Source: Novosphingobium jiangmenense
GTDB taxonomy: Bacteria; Pseudomonadota; Alphaproteobacteria; Sphingomonadales; Sphingomonadaceae
Assembly: GCF_015694345.1 (NCBI RefSeq)
Contig: NZ_JADQDC010000003.1
Coordinates: 307,665-371,664, forward strand
Direction of reading: 5' to 3'
DNA: 64,000 bases
Positions 63,861-64,000 of this stretch are shown here, in pieces (the first letter of the stretch is position 1; every line of letters begins with the position of its first letter). Both the position numbers and the translations under genes were made by a program. A model generated the notes under the pieces. It was not told the origin of the DNA. It saw only the letters and a program-made list of their open reading frames with translations, and searched no databases.

Positions 63861-64000
63861 TCACCCCGGGCCCGACCCGGGTGTGGATTCACATCCGAAG
63901 TGCAACGGGTTGAATGTTTCGGCTGGAGTTTTGAAGCCGAGGCATTTTCTGGGCGTGTTGTTGTAGTTGGCGAGGATGGCATCGAGTTGCTGTTGGGGCA
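63861..64000 (-). mobile_element. 3' end of an IS30-family transposase gene, cut by the window edge
   Basis: On the minus strand the frame reads QQQLDAILANYNNTPRKCLG then FKTPAETFNPLHF, the typical C-terminus of IS30 transposases (NxxPRKCLGxxTPxE). The frame runs on to a TGA at 63861-63863. The last residues (CESTPGSGPG) come from the IS end and the flanking palindrome CACCCCGGGCCCGACCCGGG, which was probably the target. The rest of the element lies beyond position 64000. Confidence 0.8.

Overview
The window is high-GC chromosomal DNA from an alphaproteobacterium. It is most likely a member of the Sphingomonadales, and Novosphingobium or a close relative is the best guess. The guess rests on gene content: a protocatechuate 4,5-dioxygenase LigA/LigB pair, an EL222-like LOV-HTH light sensor, a large TonB-dependent receptor, a leucyltransferase (Bpt) next to TamA/TamB, and the block argS-SPOR-nagZ-scpA-scpB-tatABC. 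This is inference from family knowledge; no 16S or tRNA gene was found to settle it.

Layout. 1-2.3 kb: TetR and MarR regulators and a fumarylacetoacetate hydrolase-family enzyme. 2.4-9.7 kb (minus): a Tad/Flp pilus operon read as cpaA-cpaB-cpaC-cpaD-cpaE-tadB-tadC, without the expected cpaF ATPase gene. 9.7-13.7 kb: an alpha/beta hydrolase, a D-arginine dehydrogenase-like flavoprotein and two TIM-barrel sugar isomerase-like genes. 14-17.5 kb: YegP-like protein, RNase HI, homoserine kinase, IspH and a lipoprotein. 17.6-24.2 kb: argS, SPOR protein, nagZ, scpA, scpB, tatA, tatB, tatC. 24.3-28.7 kb: amidohydrolase, 3-hydroxyisobutyrate dehydrogenase-like enzyme, VanZ-like protein, threonine ammonia-lyase. 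28.9-36.2 kb: bpt, tamA, tamB. 36.4-41.8 kb: aldehyde dehydrogenase, a tiny membrane protein, a CHASE4-GGDEF-EAL protein, a TPR protein and a CHAP amidase. 42.1-44.4 kb: glnB-glnA with a sigma-54-like promoter and upstream repeats. 44.4-48.9 kb: map, a DUF3298-type lipoprotein, an M17 aminopeptidase, an SH3 protein and argC. 49-56.7 kb: TonB-dependent receptor, ferredoxin, DNA glycosylase, SDR, thioesterase, flavin amine oxidase-like protein and folE. 56.8-57.4 kb: the LOV-HTH regulator. 57.4-60.1 kb: a compositionally foreign two-gene island. 60.2-64 kb: HWE histidine kinase, ligA-ligB, a Rap1a/Tai-type protein and the 3' end of an IS30-family transposase cut by the window edge.

The best candidate for an undescribed system is the island at about 57.6-60.1 kb. 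An AlbA_2/Schlafen-type protein with a C-terminal GHKL-like ATPase domain is translationally coupled (TGATG) to a ParA-type ATPase. No parB or plasmid replication gene is present, and the base composition is much lower in GC than its neighbours. The AlbA_2 region keeps an E-x4-E-x-K pattern and a downstream D that fit a Schlafen-type nuclease active site. Other points worth checking are the Tad locus without its motor ATPase, the helically phased TGCGCAA-type repeats upstream of glnB, and several REP-like repeats, one of which seems to have been the target of the IS30 element.
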